11,638 nucleotides of DNA from DATECU01 sp035286745 (GTDB lineage: Bacteria > Acidobacteriota > Vicinamibacteria > Fen-336). The position numbers were made by a program, and so were the translations under genes. The stretch spans positions 1 to 11,638 of the forward strand of contig DATECU010000168.1 in assembly GCA_035286745.1 (NCBI GenBank), given 5' to 3'. Below, piece after piece: positions 1 through 6,340 of this stretch. The notes beneath the pieces were generated by a model, which worked only from the letters and a program-made list of their open reading frames with translations, had not been told where the DNA came from and ran no database searches. Position 1 is the stretch's first letter, and every line of letters starts with the position of its first letter.

Positions 1-1
1 T

Positions 2-115
2 GGCCTGCAGATCTTCCCCAACATGGTCGGCGTGCTGGGGCTCTCGGGGGTGGCGGCGGCAGCGCTTCGCTCCTGGCGCGAGAGTCCCCGCCCGGCTGGC
101 GAGAGGGCAGGGTAG
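2..115 (+). CDS. 3' end of a probable membrane transporter (alanine/glycine:cation symporter-like), partial
   Basis: Only the last 37 codons and the TAG stop (113-115) are in the window. They encode a hydrophobic stretch (FPNMVGVLGLSGVAAAALRS) followed by a short charged, proline-rich tail. A terminal segment with a PN pair and an LSG motif resembles the last transmembrane helix of sodium:alanine/glycine symporters (AGCS family), but the piece is too short to be sure. The stop lies three bases before the GTG of lysA, so the two genes are probably co-transcribed. Seen: open frame, hydrophobic segment, stop. Inferred: the family. Any other polytopic transporter is possible. Confidence 0.5.
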   Translation, partial: GLQIFPNMVGVLGLSGVAAAALRSWRESPRPAGERAG

Positions 116-118
116 CCG

Positions 119-1360
119 GTGCCCGGTTTCGAGCGACGGGAAGGCCGGCTCCTCTGCGACGGCGCCTCGCTCGAAGAAGCCGCCCAGCGTTTCGGGACGC
201 CTCTTTACGTCTACAGCCGGGCCGAGATCGAGAACGCCTATCGTGACTACGACCAGGCCTTCACGGCGGTACCTCATCGGATCTGTTATGCGCTCAAGGC
301 CAACAGCTCGGGCGCCATCTTGCGCCTGCTGGCGGATCTGGGGGCGGGGGCCGACATCGTCTCCGGCGGCGAGCTTCTGGCTGCGCTCAGGGCCGGCTTC
401 GCCGCGGAGCGGATCGTGTACTCCGGCGTGGGCAAGACCGAGGCCGAGATCGCGGTGGGGGTTGCCAAGGGGATCGGCGAGTTCAACGCCGAGAGCGAGC
501 ACGAGATCCGGCAGATCGACCGGGCGGCGGTCGCCGCCGGACGTCGGGTTCGCGTGACGCTCAGGGTGAACCCGGACATCGATCCCAAGTCCCATCCCTA
601 CATCTCGACCGGCTTGCGCGAGAACAAGTTCGGCGTCGACATCGCCTTGGCGCCCGAGATCCTGCACCGGGCGAGCGCCCTGCCCGGGATCGCGGTGACC
701 GGACTCCAGTGCCACATCGGCTCCCAGATGGTGGATCTGGATCCGGTCGAGGAGGCGGTACGCGAGCTGGCGGCCCTGTCGCGCCGCCTGCTGGCCGAGG
801 GCCTGCCGCTCCAGAGCCTCGACATCGGAGGCGGGCTGGGGGTCGACTACGACGGAGCCGGAGCGCCCGATCCGCAGGCCCTGGCGGCTCGCGTCCTGCC
901 GCTGCTCGGGGGCCTGGGCCTTACGCTGCTGGTGGAGCCCGGCCGCTCCATCGTGGCCCGAGCCGGCGGGCTCCTCACCCGGGTGCTGCATCTCAAGGAC
1001 AACCGAGGCAAGCGGTTCGTGATCGTGGACGCGGGGATGAACGATCTGGTGCGGCCCTCGCTTTACGAGGCTCATCACCGGGTCGAACCGGTACTGGAGC
1101 GCCCAGGACCGGAGCAGCGGGTCGACGTGGTGGGGCCGGTCTGCGAGACCGGCGACTTCCTGGCCCAGGACCGCGAGTTGCCGCCGGTCGAAGTCGGCGA
1201 TCTGCTGCTGGTGCGCGACGCCGGCGCCTACGGGTTCGCCATGTCCTCGAACTACAACCTGCGCCCCCGGGCCGCCGAGGTGCTGGTCGAGGACGGCGGC
1301 ATCCGTCTGATTCGCCGCCGCGAGACCTTCGAGGACCTGGTGCGGACCGAGGTCGGCTGA
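119..1360 (+). CDS. lysA: Diaminopimelate decarboxylase
   Basis: This cytoplasmic PLP enzyme makes L-lysine and CO2 from meso-diaminopimelate, the last step of the DAP lysine pathway. The 413 residues match the usual family length. The N-terminal half is the alanine-racemase-like barrel: PLP lysine K60 in YALKANSS, HIGSQ at 199-203, the glycine-rich phosphate loop GGGLGV at 237-242 and EPGRSIV at 273-279. The C-terminal beta domain has CETGDFLA (342-349), whose Cys belongs to the active site contributed by the partner subunit, and GAYGFAMSSNYN near 369-380, with the conserved Tyr. The start is GTG at 119, three bases after the preceding stop, with a purine-rich GAGAGGGCAGGG upstream (101-112), which suggests translational coupling. 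No other lysine-pathway gene is visible. Other group III decarboxylases share the fold, but HIGSQ and CETGD favour LysA. Confidence 0.95.
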   Translation: MPGFERREGRLLCDGASLEEAAQRFGTPLYVYSRAEIENAYRDYDQAFTAVPHRICYALKANSSGAILRLLADLGAGADIVSGGELLAALRAGFAAERIVYSGVGKTEAEIAVGVAKGIGEFNAESEHEIRQIDRAAVAAGRRVRVTLRVNPDIDPKSHPYISTGLRENKFGVDIALAPEILHRASALPGIAVTGLQCHIGSQMVDLDPVEEAVRELAALSRRLLAEGLPLQSLDIGGGLGVDYDGAGAPDPQALAARVLPLLGGLGLTLLVEPGRSIVARAGGLLTRVLHLKDNRGKRFVIVDAGMNDLVRPSLYEAHHRVEPVLERPGPEQRVDVVGPVCETGDFLAQDRELPPVEVGDLLLVRDAGAYGFAMSSNYNLRPRAAEVLVEDGGIRLIRRRETFEDLVRTEVG

Positions 1361-1374
1361 GTCGCGGTAGGACG

Positions 1375-1526
1375 ACAGCGGTCAGCGATCAGCAGTCAGC
1401 GTTCAGCCACGGCAGCGACCATGACGCAAACCGAGCCTGGGGTGGTGTTCGTCGCTGGCCGCTGAGAGCCAGGTCCTGACTGCCCCAGCCGTAGCTGAGT
1501 TGAGCGCTGAGAGCTGAATGCCGGGT
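1375..1526. repeat. Intergenic heptad inverted-repeat element, copy 1
   Basis: This element fills the space between the convergent 3' ends of lysA and the serine hydrolase gene. The left arm has CAGC at 1376, 1383, 1390, 1397 and 1404, an exact 7-base period. The right arm carries the complement, GCTG(A), at 1494, 1506 and 1513. The inner arm ends pair best: TCAGCCACGGC (1403-1413) with GCCGTAGCTGA (1488-1498), 10 of 11 positions. The 74-base loop has extra GCTGA-like sequence near 1461. The arms match copy 2 at 4921-5028 closely, but the loops do not. No coding potential is apparent. The element could act as a bidirectional terminator or mRNA-end hairpin for the two convergent genes, or be a small non-autonomous mobile element; neither role is shown. 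Confidence 0.75.
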
Positions 1527-1529
1527 TCC

Positions 1530-2429
1530 TCACTTCTCCGAGATCACGCGCCCCAGGTCGCTGGAGCGGGCCAGCCGGTCGAAGGTCTCGTACAGGATGG
1601 CCGAGATCTCCCGGATGGCTCTGTCCCCGTCTTCGTCCCGCTTGAGGTAGGCGGTCATGATGGCCACCGAGTAGGGCCGCCTGGGCACGTCCACCACGGC
1701 CCCCACGCAGCGAACCCCCTCCAGGGATCCCGGCTTGTCCAGCACCGGCAGGGATTCCGGCAGCGCCAAACGGAAGGGGGAGTCCTTGGGCAGGACCGCC
1801 ACCGCCCGCATGTCCTTGACCCGGTCCGGGGAAAGCGCGGTGCCCACGTAGACCGTCTCCGCCAAACGCCGCAGCTCCCCGGGTGTGCTGACGTTCTCGC
1901 GGCCCAGGCGCGCCGCTTCCAGGTCCATCATCTTCCGGCGCAGGCGGGTGGCCGAAAGACCCAGGGAGTCGAGCCGGCGGTTGACGGCCTCCAGGCCCAC
2001 CTTGTCGATCAGCAGGTTGGTGGCCTCGTTGTCGGACCAGCCCATCATCAGCACCGCCAGGTCGCGCCAGGAGAGGCTGACCGAAGCGCCTAGCTCCTGG
2101 AGGATGCCACCGCCGCCGACCCGAACCGGGCCCGGGCGGGTGACGTCCCCCAGCGCCGCTCTGCCCTCCTCGGCCTGGCGGTAGAGCTCGTAGAGCACCG
2201 CCAGCTTGATGCTGGAGGCGGTGGGGAAGGGCTCGGCGGGGCGGAGTTCGAACTCCTGGCCGCCGGCGAGGTCCCTGAGCGAGACACCGACCACGCCGTC
2301 CAGGCCTTGCTCGACCGCCAGGATGCGCGCCTTCATCTTCTCCCAGACGACCGCTTGCTTCTCGGCCGGGGATGCCGGCGGGGCGATCAGAAGGGCGACG
2401 GCGAGCAGGGGGATCAGTCTCGTTTCCAT
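1530..2429 (-). CDS. Secreted class A beta-lactamase-like serine hydrolase
   Basis: This 299-residue protein has a signal peptide (hydrophobic 4-18, likely cleavage after A22 in SPA/EK) and should act in the periplasm. It has the penicillin-binding/beta-lactamase fold landmarks: nucleophile motif S72-S-I-K75, S132-D-N134, and K232-P-G234 in the place of KTG. The class A omega-loop glutamate (E166, ExxLN) is not obvious. The corresponding region, RKMMDLEAARLGRENVSTP (165-183), keeps the STP after the loop but puts a Lys at the ungapped E166 position; E171 might substitute. The protein may therefore be a beta-lactamase, a DD-peptidase or another amidase/esterase, and resistance cannot be assumed. 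The ATG overlaps the end of the peptide-binding gene by 16 bases; GAGG lies 11 bases upstream. It is the last gene of a three-gene operon that begins with an NlpC/P60 peptidase, which supports a cell-wall peptide substrate. Confidence 0.85.
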   Translation of the reverse strand: METRLIPLLAVALLIAPPASPAEKQAVVWEKMKARILAVEQGLDGVVGVSLRDLAGGQEFELRPAEPFPTASSIKLAVLYELYRQAEEGRAALGDVTRPGPVRVGGGGILQELGASVSLSWRDLAVLMMGWSDNEATNLLIDKVGLEAVNRRLDSLGLSATRLRRKMMDLEAARLGRENVSTPGELRRLAETVYVGTALSPDRVKDMRAVAVLPKDSPFRLALPESLPVLDKPGSLEGVRCVGAVVDVPRRPYSVAIMTAYLKRDEDGDRAIREISAILYETFDRLARSSDLGRVISEK

Positions 2430-3865
2430 GTCTTGTCGAACCTCATGAGGCCGGTGGCGCCGAAGGCCAGGCCCTGGACCGAGCGCCGGGCCGCGGTGAA
2501 CACCGCCAGATGGTAGAGGGGCACGAAGGGCATCTGCTTCTGGAAGAGGGCCTGGGCCTCGGCGTAGACCAGGTTTCGCTCCTGGTGGCCGGTGCCCCGG
2601 CGCGCCTGGGTGAGCAGATCGTCCATGGCTTGGCTGCGGTAACGGCTGCGGTTGGTGGTGCCCACGGCGCTGGAGGAGAGGAGGGCGGAGAGGAAGTCGT
2701 TAGGATCCTGGGTGTCGGCCTGCCAGCCGAACACCGCGAGGTCGAACTGGCCGCGGCTCCCGCGCTCGACGTATTCGCTCCAGGAGCCGGCCAGCTCCTG
2801 GCGCAGCCGAATGCCCACTCGGGCCAGGTCGTCGCGGAGTCGATCCGCCAGACGCAGGGGCGCCGGCAGGTAGGGGCGGGAGGCCTGGGCCGCCAGCAGG
2901 GTGACCTCGAAGCCCTGGCTCAGGCCGGCCTGAGCCAGCAGCCTGCGTGCCGCTGCCGGATCGTGGACCAGCTCCCGGGTCCTGGTCGCATAACCCCAAG
3001 AAGAAGGCGGCAGGGGGTTGCGCGCAGCCTGCCCGTGACCGCCCAGCAGCGTCGAAACCAGCGCCGGCCGGTCGATGGCCCGGGCCACCGCGTGGCGGAC
3101 CCGCGGATCGGTGAAGGGCGGCCGTTCGTTGTTGAGGGCCAGGTATGCCAGGTTGTGACCCGGACGATCCAGGACCCGCAGGTCCGGCGAGTCCTCGACC
3201 TTGGCGTGCGACTCCAGGGTGAGGGCGGAGGTGACGTCGACTTCGCCCGCCAGCAGGGAGGCCACCAGCGCATCCTCATCGGGCAGGCTCCGGAACTGAA
3301 TGCGCTGGAGGCGGGGGGCGCCGCCCCAGTAGACGGGGTTGGCCTCGAGCTCGACCAGGCCGGGCCTGGCGGCGCGCAGGCGGAAGGGGCCGGTGCCCAC
3401 CGGCCGGGGAGAGCCGGCAAGCTGGGCGGGGCTCAGCAGCGTGAAGAAGGGCTGGGAGAGAGTCGCCAGCAAGGCTGCGTTGGGGTGATCGAGGCTCATC
3501 GTGACGGCGAGAGGTCCCAGGCGCGAGGCTCTCCCGGCGAAGGCGCGGACCTGTCTCAGGCGTTCGAAGTTGGCGACCACCACGCCGGCGTCGAACGGGG
3601 TACCGTCGTGGAAACTGACGCCGGCCCGCAGGGTGAAGGTCCAGGTGCGGTTGTCGCGAGTGGCCCAGCTGGTCGCCAGGGCCGGCTCGTAGCTCGCGCC
3701 GTCCGGCCGGTCGCGCACCAACGGCTCGCAGATGACGGAGACGATTCCGCTCGCCACCAGGTCGGTGGCCCGGTGCGGGTCGAGCAGCACCGGGTCGGCC
3801 AGTCCTCCCACCACCAGGGTGTCGGCGGGGGAGGACAGCACCGCCAAAAGCGCCAGGGCCAGCAT
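2414..3865 (-). CDS. Periplasmic peptide-binding protein, family 5 (OppA/DppA/DppE-like)
   Basis: This is a substrate-binding protein of a peptide/nickel ABC importer, 483 residues, slightly short for the family (about 500-550). The family signature is clear: PALATSWATRDNRTWTF (61-77) followed by LRAGVSFHDGTPFDA (79-93). VGTGPFRL (156-163) and the TDPRVRHAVARAIDR segment (252-266) are also typical. The signal peptide is odd: MLALALLAVLSS has no basic residue before the hydrophobic core and no lipobox Cys. Upstream in-frame codons would supply arginines, but no ATG, GTG or TTG was found in the roughly 100 bases checked, so ATG 3865 is kept. There is no good Shine-Dalgarno; the peptidase stop lies 43 bases upstream. 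No permease or ATPase gene of the importer is in the window. The neighbouring YkfC-like peptidase suggests murein peptides as ligand; di- or oligopeptides in general are possible. Confidence 0.9.
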   Translation of the reverse strand: MLALALLAVLSSPADTLVVGGLADPVLLDPHRATDLVASGIVSVICEPLVRDRPDGASYEPALATSWATRDNRTWTFTLRAGVSFHDGTPFDAGVVVANFERLRQVRAFAGRASRLGPLAVTMSLDHPNAALLATLSQPFFTLLSPAQLAGSPRPVGTGPFRLRAARPGLVELEANPVYWGGAPRLQRIQFRSLPDEDALVASLLAGEVDVTSALTLESHAKVEDSPDLRVLDRPGHNLAYLALNNERPPFTDPRVRHAVARAIDRPALVSTLLGGHGQAARNPLPPSSWGYATRTRELVHDPAAARRLLAQAGLSQGFEVTLLAAQASRPYLPAPLRLADRLRDDLARVGIRLRQELAGSWSEYVERGSRGQFDLAVFGWQADTQDPNDFLSALLSSSAVGTTNRSRYRSQAMDDLLTQARRGTGHQERNLVYAEAQALFQKQMPFVPLYHLAVFTAARRSVQGLAFGATGLMRFDKTWKRD

Positions 3866-3908
3866 GCGGCTCGCTAGGTGAGCGACCCGGCGGGGGCGCC
3901 AGCCGAGT

Positions 3909-4802
3909 TCATTGGGGGCGGCGGGCTCCTCGAAACAGGCCCGTCCAGTGGGCGTCGTCGAGCTGGCTCTCTTGCACCACCGGGTGGTCGTGGGTGGTGG
4001 CGTGGATGAAGCGTCCTTCGCCCTGGTAGAGCCCGACGTGGGTGATGTTCTTGCTGCCGAAGAAGAGCAGATCGCCGGCCTTGAGGTCGGCCTTCTCCAC
4101 CGTTGCGGCGCGCGGGTCCTCGAACTGAAGGTCGGCGTCGCGGAGCAGGGTCATGCCGTGGAAGGCGTAGACGCGGCTGACGAAGCCCGAGCAGTCCAGC
4201 CCGTGGGCCGTCATGCCACCCCACAGATAGGGCACGCCCAGGAAGCGTCGCGCCGTGGCCGTGAGCTCGGTGCCCACCGGCTTCGCGGGCGGCTCCGCGG
4301 CGTCCGCCACCCTGAGGTCGCCGGCCTGCATGAAGCCGACCTCACCGCTGGGCAGGCGCAGGGCGTGCCAGCCCTCGCGGGGCGAGGCCGGCAGCAGCTC
4401 CAGGTTGGTTCCCAGCGGGGCCAGGAGCTTGGGGCGGGCGCTGGTGACGCTGGGGTCCCGGTAGACGTTGGCCATCAGGCTGGTCACTCGGCCCACTCGG
4501 CCCTTCGATGCATAACGTGTAGACGATGAGTCTGGATAGAAGGCCAGGGCCGCCTCGGGAATCCACCCGGGATAGCGGTCCGGGGTCTCGATGCTGGCGA
4601 AGCCGCCCCGGCTCTCCAGCACCTTGACCACCTGCCCGAGGGTGGCCTGGCTGACCACGTCCCGGCTGGCGTCCGGACCCGAGTACATGTTCTCGACGGT
4701 CACCGTGACCACGGCCTCCCGCCCAGGCTCTTGAGCGGCCGTCCCCGGCCCGGAGGCCAGCAGCAATCCCAGCACCCAGGTGCTCTGTCGCATCACACTC
4801 AT
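3909..4802 (-). CDS. Secreted two-SH3 NlpC/P60 peptidase, YkfC-like
   Basis: This is a predicted gamma-D-glutamyl-L-diamino acid endopeptidase that cuts muropeptides. Its 297 residues hold a signal peptide (likely cleaved after A23 in TAA/QE), two bacterial SH3-like domains (about 30-90 and 105-165) and a C-terminal NlpC/P60 domain (about 180-295). The catalytic residues are visible: C204 in LDCSGF, H255 in THVGLY and H267 in RFIHA. YLWGG (192-196) is the typical approach to the Cys. The order SH3-SH3-NlpC/P60 is that of Bacillus YkfC, which recognises peptides with a free N-terminal L-Ala; specificity here is inferred. It is the first gene of the operon. Two starts are possible, ATG 4802 and ATG 4793; neither has a good ribosome site, and 4802 sits 8 bases after a -10 box (see promoter). 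Confidence 0.92.
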   Translation of the reverse strand: MSVMRQSTWVLGLLLASGPGTAAQEPGREAVVTVTVENMYSGPDASRDVVSQATLGQVVKVLESRGGFASIETPDRYPGWIPEAALAFYPDSSSTRYASKGRVGRVTSLMANVYRDPSVTSARPKLLAPLGTNLELLPASPREGWHALRLPSGEVGFMQAGDLRVADAAEPPAKPVGTELTATARRFLGVPYLWGGMTAHGLDCSGFVSRVYAFHGMTLLRDADLQFEDPRAATVEKADLKAGDLLFFGSKNITHVGLYQGEGRFIHATTHDHPVVQESQLDDAHWTGLFRGARRPQ

Positions 4803-4810
4803 GGCCCGCC

Positions 4811-4839
4811 ATCATCGGCCAGCATGGCCCCCCGGTCAA
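4811..4839 (-). promoter_or_regulatory. Predicted sigma70-type promoter of the peptidase operon
   Basis: On the - strand, TTGACC (4839-4834) and GATGAT (4816-4811) are separated by exactly 17 bases. They match TTGACA in 5 of 6 and TATAAT in 4 of 6 positions. Only 8 bases separate the -10 from ATG 4802, so transcription should start within about 0-3 bases of the start codon. This implies a leaderless or nearly leaderless mRNA, which fits the lack of a Shine-Dalgarno. If translation starts at ATG 4793 the leader would be about 10 bases. Confidence 0.55.
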
Positions 4840-4920
4840 CCGACTGCATTCCGGCCACTCCAGCCCGCGCCGGCATCCAGGTACCGCTCCGCGCTCCGAC
4901 GCTCGGAAGGCCCCGGGGTG

Positions 4921-5028
4921 GTAGCCGTCAGCGATCAGCGGTCAGCTTTCAGCCACGGCGAGCGGTTGGAGCGCGGTGTACCCTGCCGTAGCTGACGGCT
5001 GAGCGCTAGGAGCTGTTTGCCAGGTTTC
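4921..5028. repeat. Intergenic heptad inverted-repeat element, copy 2
   Basis: This is the second copy of the element at 1375-1526. The left arm has CAGC at 4929, 4936, 4943 and 4950. The right arm has GCTG at 4991, 4998 and 5012, with GCTA at 5005, so both arms keep the exact 7-base register. TCAGCCACGGC (4949-4959) pairs with GCCGTAGCTGA (4985-4995). The loop is only 25 bases against 74 in copy 1, and its sequence is unrelated. Similarity continues a little beyond the right arm (TGCCAGGTT here, TGCCGGGTT in copy 1). It lies after the 3' end of the permease gene and about 80 bases upstream of the peptidase promoter. Confidence 0.78.
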
Positions 5029-5120
5029 GGGCCTCGCGCGTCGGGCGTCGGGAACGATGCTCAACCCGCGGGCCGATCGGCGTGCCCTACACCCCGGGCT
5101 CCGTCCTTCGGTGGCTGATG

Positions 5121-6338
5121 CTATTCGTAGCGCAGGGCTTCGATGGGGTCCAGGTTGGCGGCCTTCCGCGCCGGGTAGTAGCCGAAGAAGATCCCCACCA
5201 TGGCCGCGAAGGCGAAGGCGATGGCCACCGACTGGGGCGTGATGGTGGTCGGCCATCCGATGCCCCGGGTGAGCGTCTGCGAGACCGCGACGCCGAGCAC
5301 GATCCCCACCGCGCCGCCGGCGACCGACAGGCTCACCGCCTCGGTCAAGAACTGGCGCAGGATGTCGCGGGTGCGGGCCCCGACCGCCATCCGCACGCCG
5401 ATCTCCCTCGTCCGTTCGGTGACCGAGACCAGCATGATGTTCATGATCCCGATCCCGCCCACCAGCAAGCTCACCGAGGCCACGCTCATGAGCAGCATGG
5501 TCATGGTCTGGGCCATGGCGGTGCGGGTGGCCGCGATCTCCTCGAGGGTGCGCACCTCGAAGTCGTCCTCCTCGGGTGTCTGCTTGCGATGGCGGGCCCG
5601 AAGCAGGCGGGTGATCAGCACCGCGGTTTCCTCGACCAGTTCCGGCCGCGCGGCGGAGACCACCACCTGGCCCAGAAAGGTGACCCCGGCGAGCTTCTTC
5701 ATGACCGTGCTGTAGGGAGCGATGATCACGTCGTCCTGGTCCTGACCCCACTGCCCCTGGCCCTTGGGGCCCAGCACCCCGACGATCCGAAACGGCATGT
5801 TCTTGATCCGGATCACCTGGCCCACCGGGTCCTGGTCGGGGAACAGCGCCTTCCTTACGGATTCGCCTAGCAGGCAGACCTTGTCGGCCACCAGGACGTC
5901 GCGGGCCGTGAAGTTGGAGCCGGAGCGGATCACCCAGTTGCGGATGAGCACGTAGTCCTCGTTGCCCCCCTCGATCTGGGTGCTCCAGTTCTGGTTGCCC
6001 GCCACCACCTGGGCCCGGTTGCGGGCCGAGGGGCTCATCATGCCCACGCTGGGGATCTGGGCGATCGCCTGGGCGTCGTCCAGGGTGAGGGTCGAAACCG
6101 AACCCGACCCGCCGTGCGCCCCGCCCGGGCCGCGGCGGCTGCCGGCCGAGACGTAGATGATGTTGGTGCCCTGGCTCTGCATCTGGGCGTCGATGGCGGC
6201 GCGAGCCCCCGACCCCAGAGCGATCATGGCGATCACCGAGGCCACGCCGATGATCACCCCCAGCATGGTGAGGGTGGAGCGCACCTTGTTGCGCTGGATG
6301 GCGCGCAGCGCAATGCGCAGGGTGTTGGGCATCTCCAT
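5121..6338 (-). CDS. MacB-type ABC exporter permease (FtsX family)
   Basis: This inner-membrane subunit of a tripartite ABC exporter couples cytoplasmic ATP hydrolysis to a periplasmic adaptor. Its 405 residues show the MacB plan: first transmembrane helix at about 22-45 (TMLGVIIGVASVIAMIALG), a large periplasmic domain (about 50-275), then three helices near 281-306, 332-356 and 370-388. SVTERTREIGVRMAVGAR (305-322) is the typical cytoplasmic stretch that contacts the ATPase, and the C-terminus ARKAANLDPIEALRYE is highly conserved. In E. coli MacB the ATPase and permease are one chain; here they are separate genes two bases apart. Start ATG 6338 has GAGG seven bases upstream, better placed than for the Met at codon 3. 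The substrate is not readable from sequence (antibiotic, lipopeptide, siderophore or toxin are known for relatives). Confidence 0.95.
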   Translation of the reverse strand: MEMPNTLRIALRAIQRNKVRSTLTMLGVIIGVASVIAMIALGSGARAAIDAQMQSQGTNIIYVSAGSRRGPGGAHGGSGSVSTLTLDDAQAIAQIPSVGMMSPSARNRAQVVAGNQNWSTQIEGGNEDYVLIRNWVIRSGSNFTARDVLVADKVCLLGESVRKALFPDQDPVGQVIRIKNMPFRIVGVLGPKGQGQWGQDQDDVIIAPYSTVMKKLAGVTFLGQVVVSAARPELVEETAVLITRLLRARHRKQTPEEDDFEVRTLEEIAATRTAMAQTMTMLLMSVASVSLLVGGIGIMNIMLVSVTERTREIGVRMAVGARTRDILRQFLTEAVSLSVAGGAVGIVLGVAVSQTLTRGIGWPTTITPQSVAIAFAFAAMVGIFFGYYPARKAANLDPIEALRYE

Positions 6339-6340
6339 GG

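Larger units (their letters stand above)
4803..5120. other. Intergenic region between exporter permease and peptidase operon (318 bases)
   Basis: No gene is supported here. From right to left it holds the 3' flank of the permease gene, with a perfect palindrome GCCGATCGGC at 5072-5081 but no convincing terminator with a T-run. Then come repeat copy 2 (4921-5028), about 80 unremarkable GC-rich bases and the promoter of the peptidase operon. The short reading frames on both strands resemble no family and cross the repeat. Confidence 0.7.

Noticed and set aside
709..1479. A 256-codon frame on the + strand inside lysA running into the repeat
   Set aside because: It is Arg/Gly-rich low-complexity translation of the wrong frame of lysA, and its end lies in the repeat element.
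1375..1526. A CRISPR array, because of the regular CAGC repeats
   Set aside because: The period is 7 bases with no spacers of CRISPR length, the second arm is the reverse complement, and no cas gene is present.
1530..2429. Calling the serine hydrolase an antibiotic-resistance beta-lactamase
   Set aside because: The omega-loop glutamate is not in its usual place and KTG is replaced by KPG. The operon context points to cell-wall peptides.
2372..3877. A 501-codon open frame on the + strand opposite the peptide-binding gene
   Set aside because: It mirrors a clear family 5 binding protein, resembles no family, is rich in Gly/Gln/Arg/Val, and is explained by the lack of stops opposite GC-rich codons.
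5072..5081. The palindrome GCCGATCGGC as a terminator of the exporter operon
   Set aside because: It has no loop and no following T-run, and a 10-base GC-rich palindrome is weak evidence alone.
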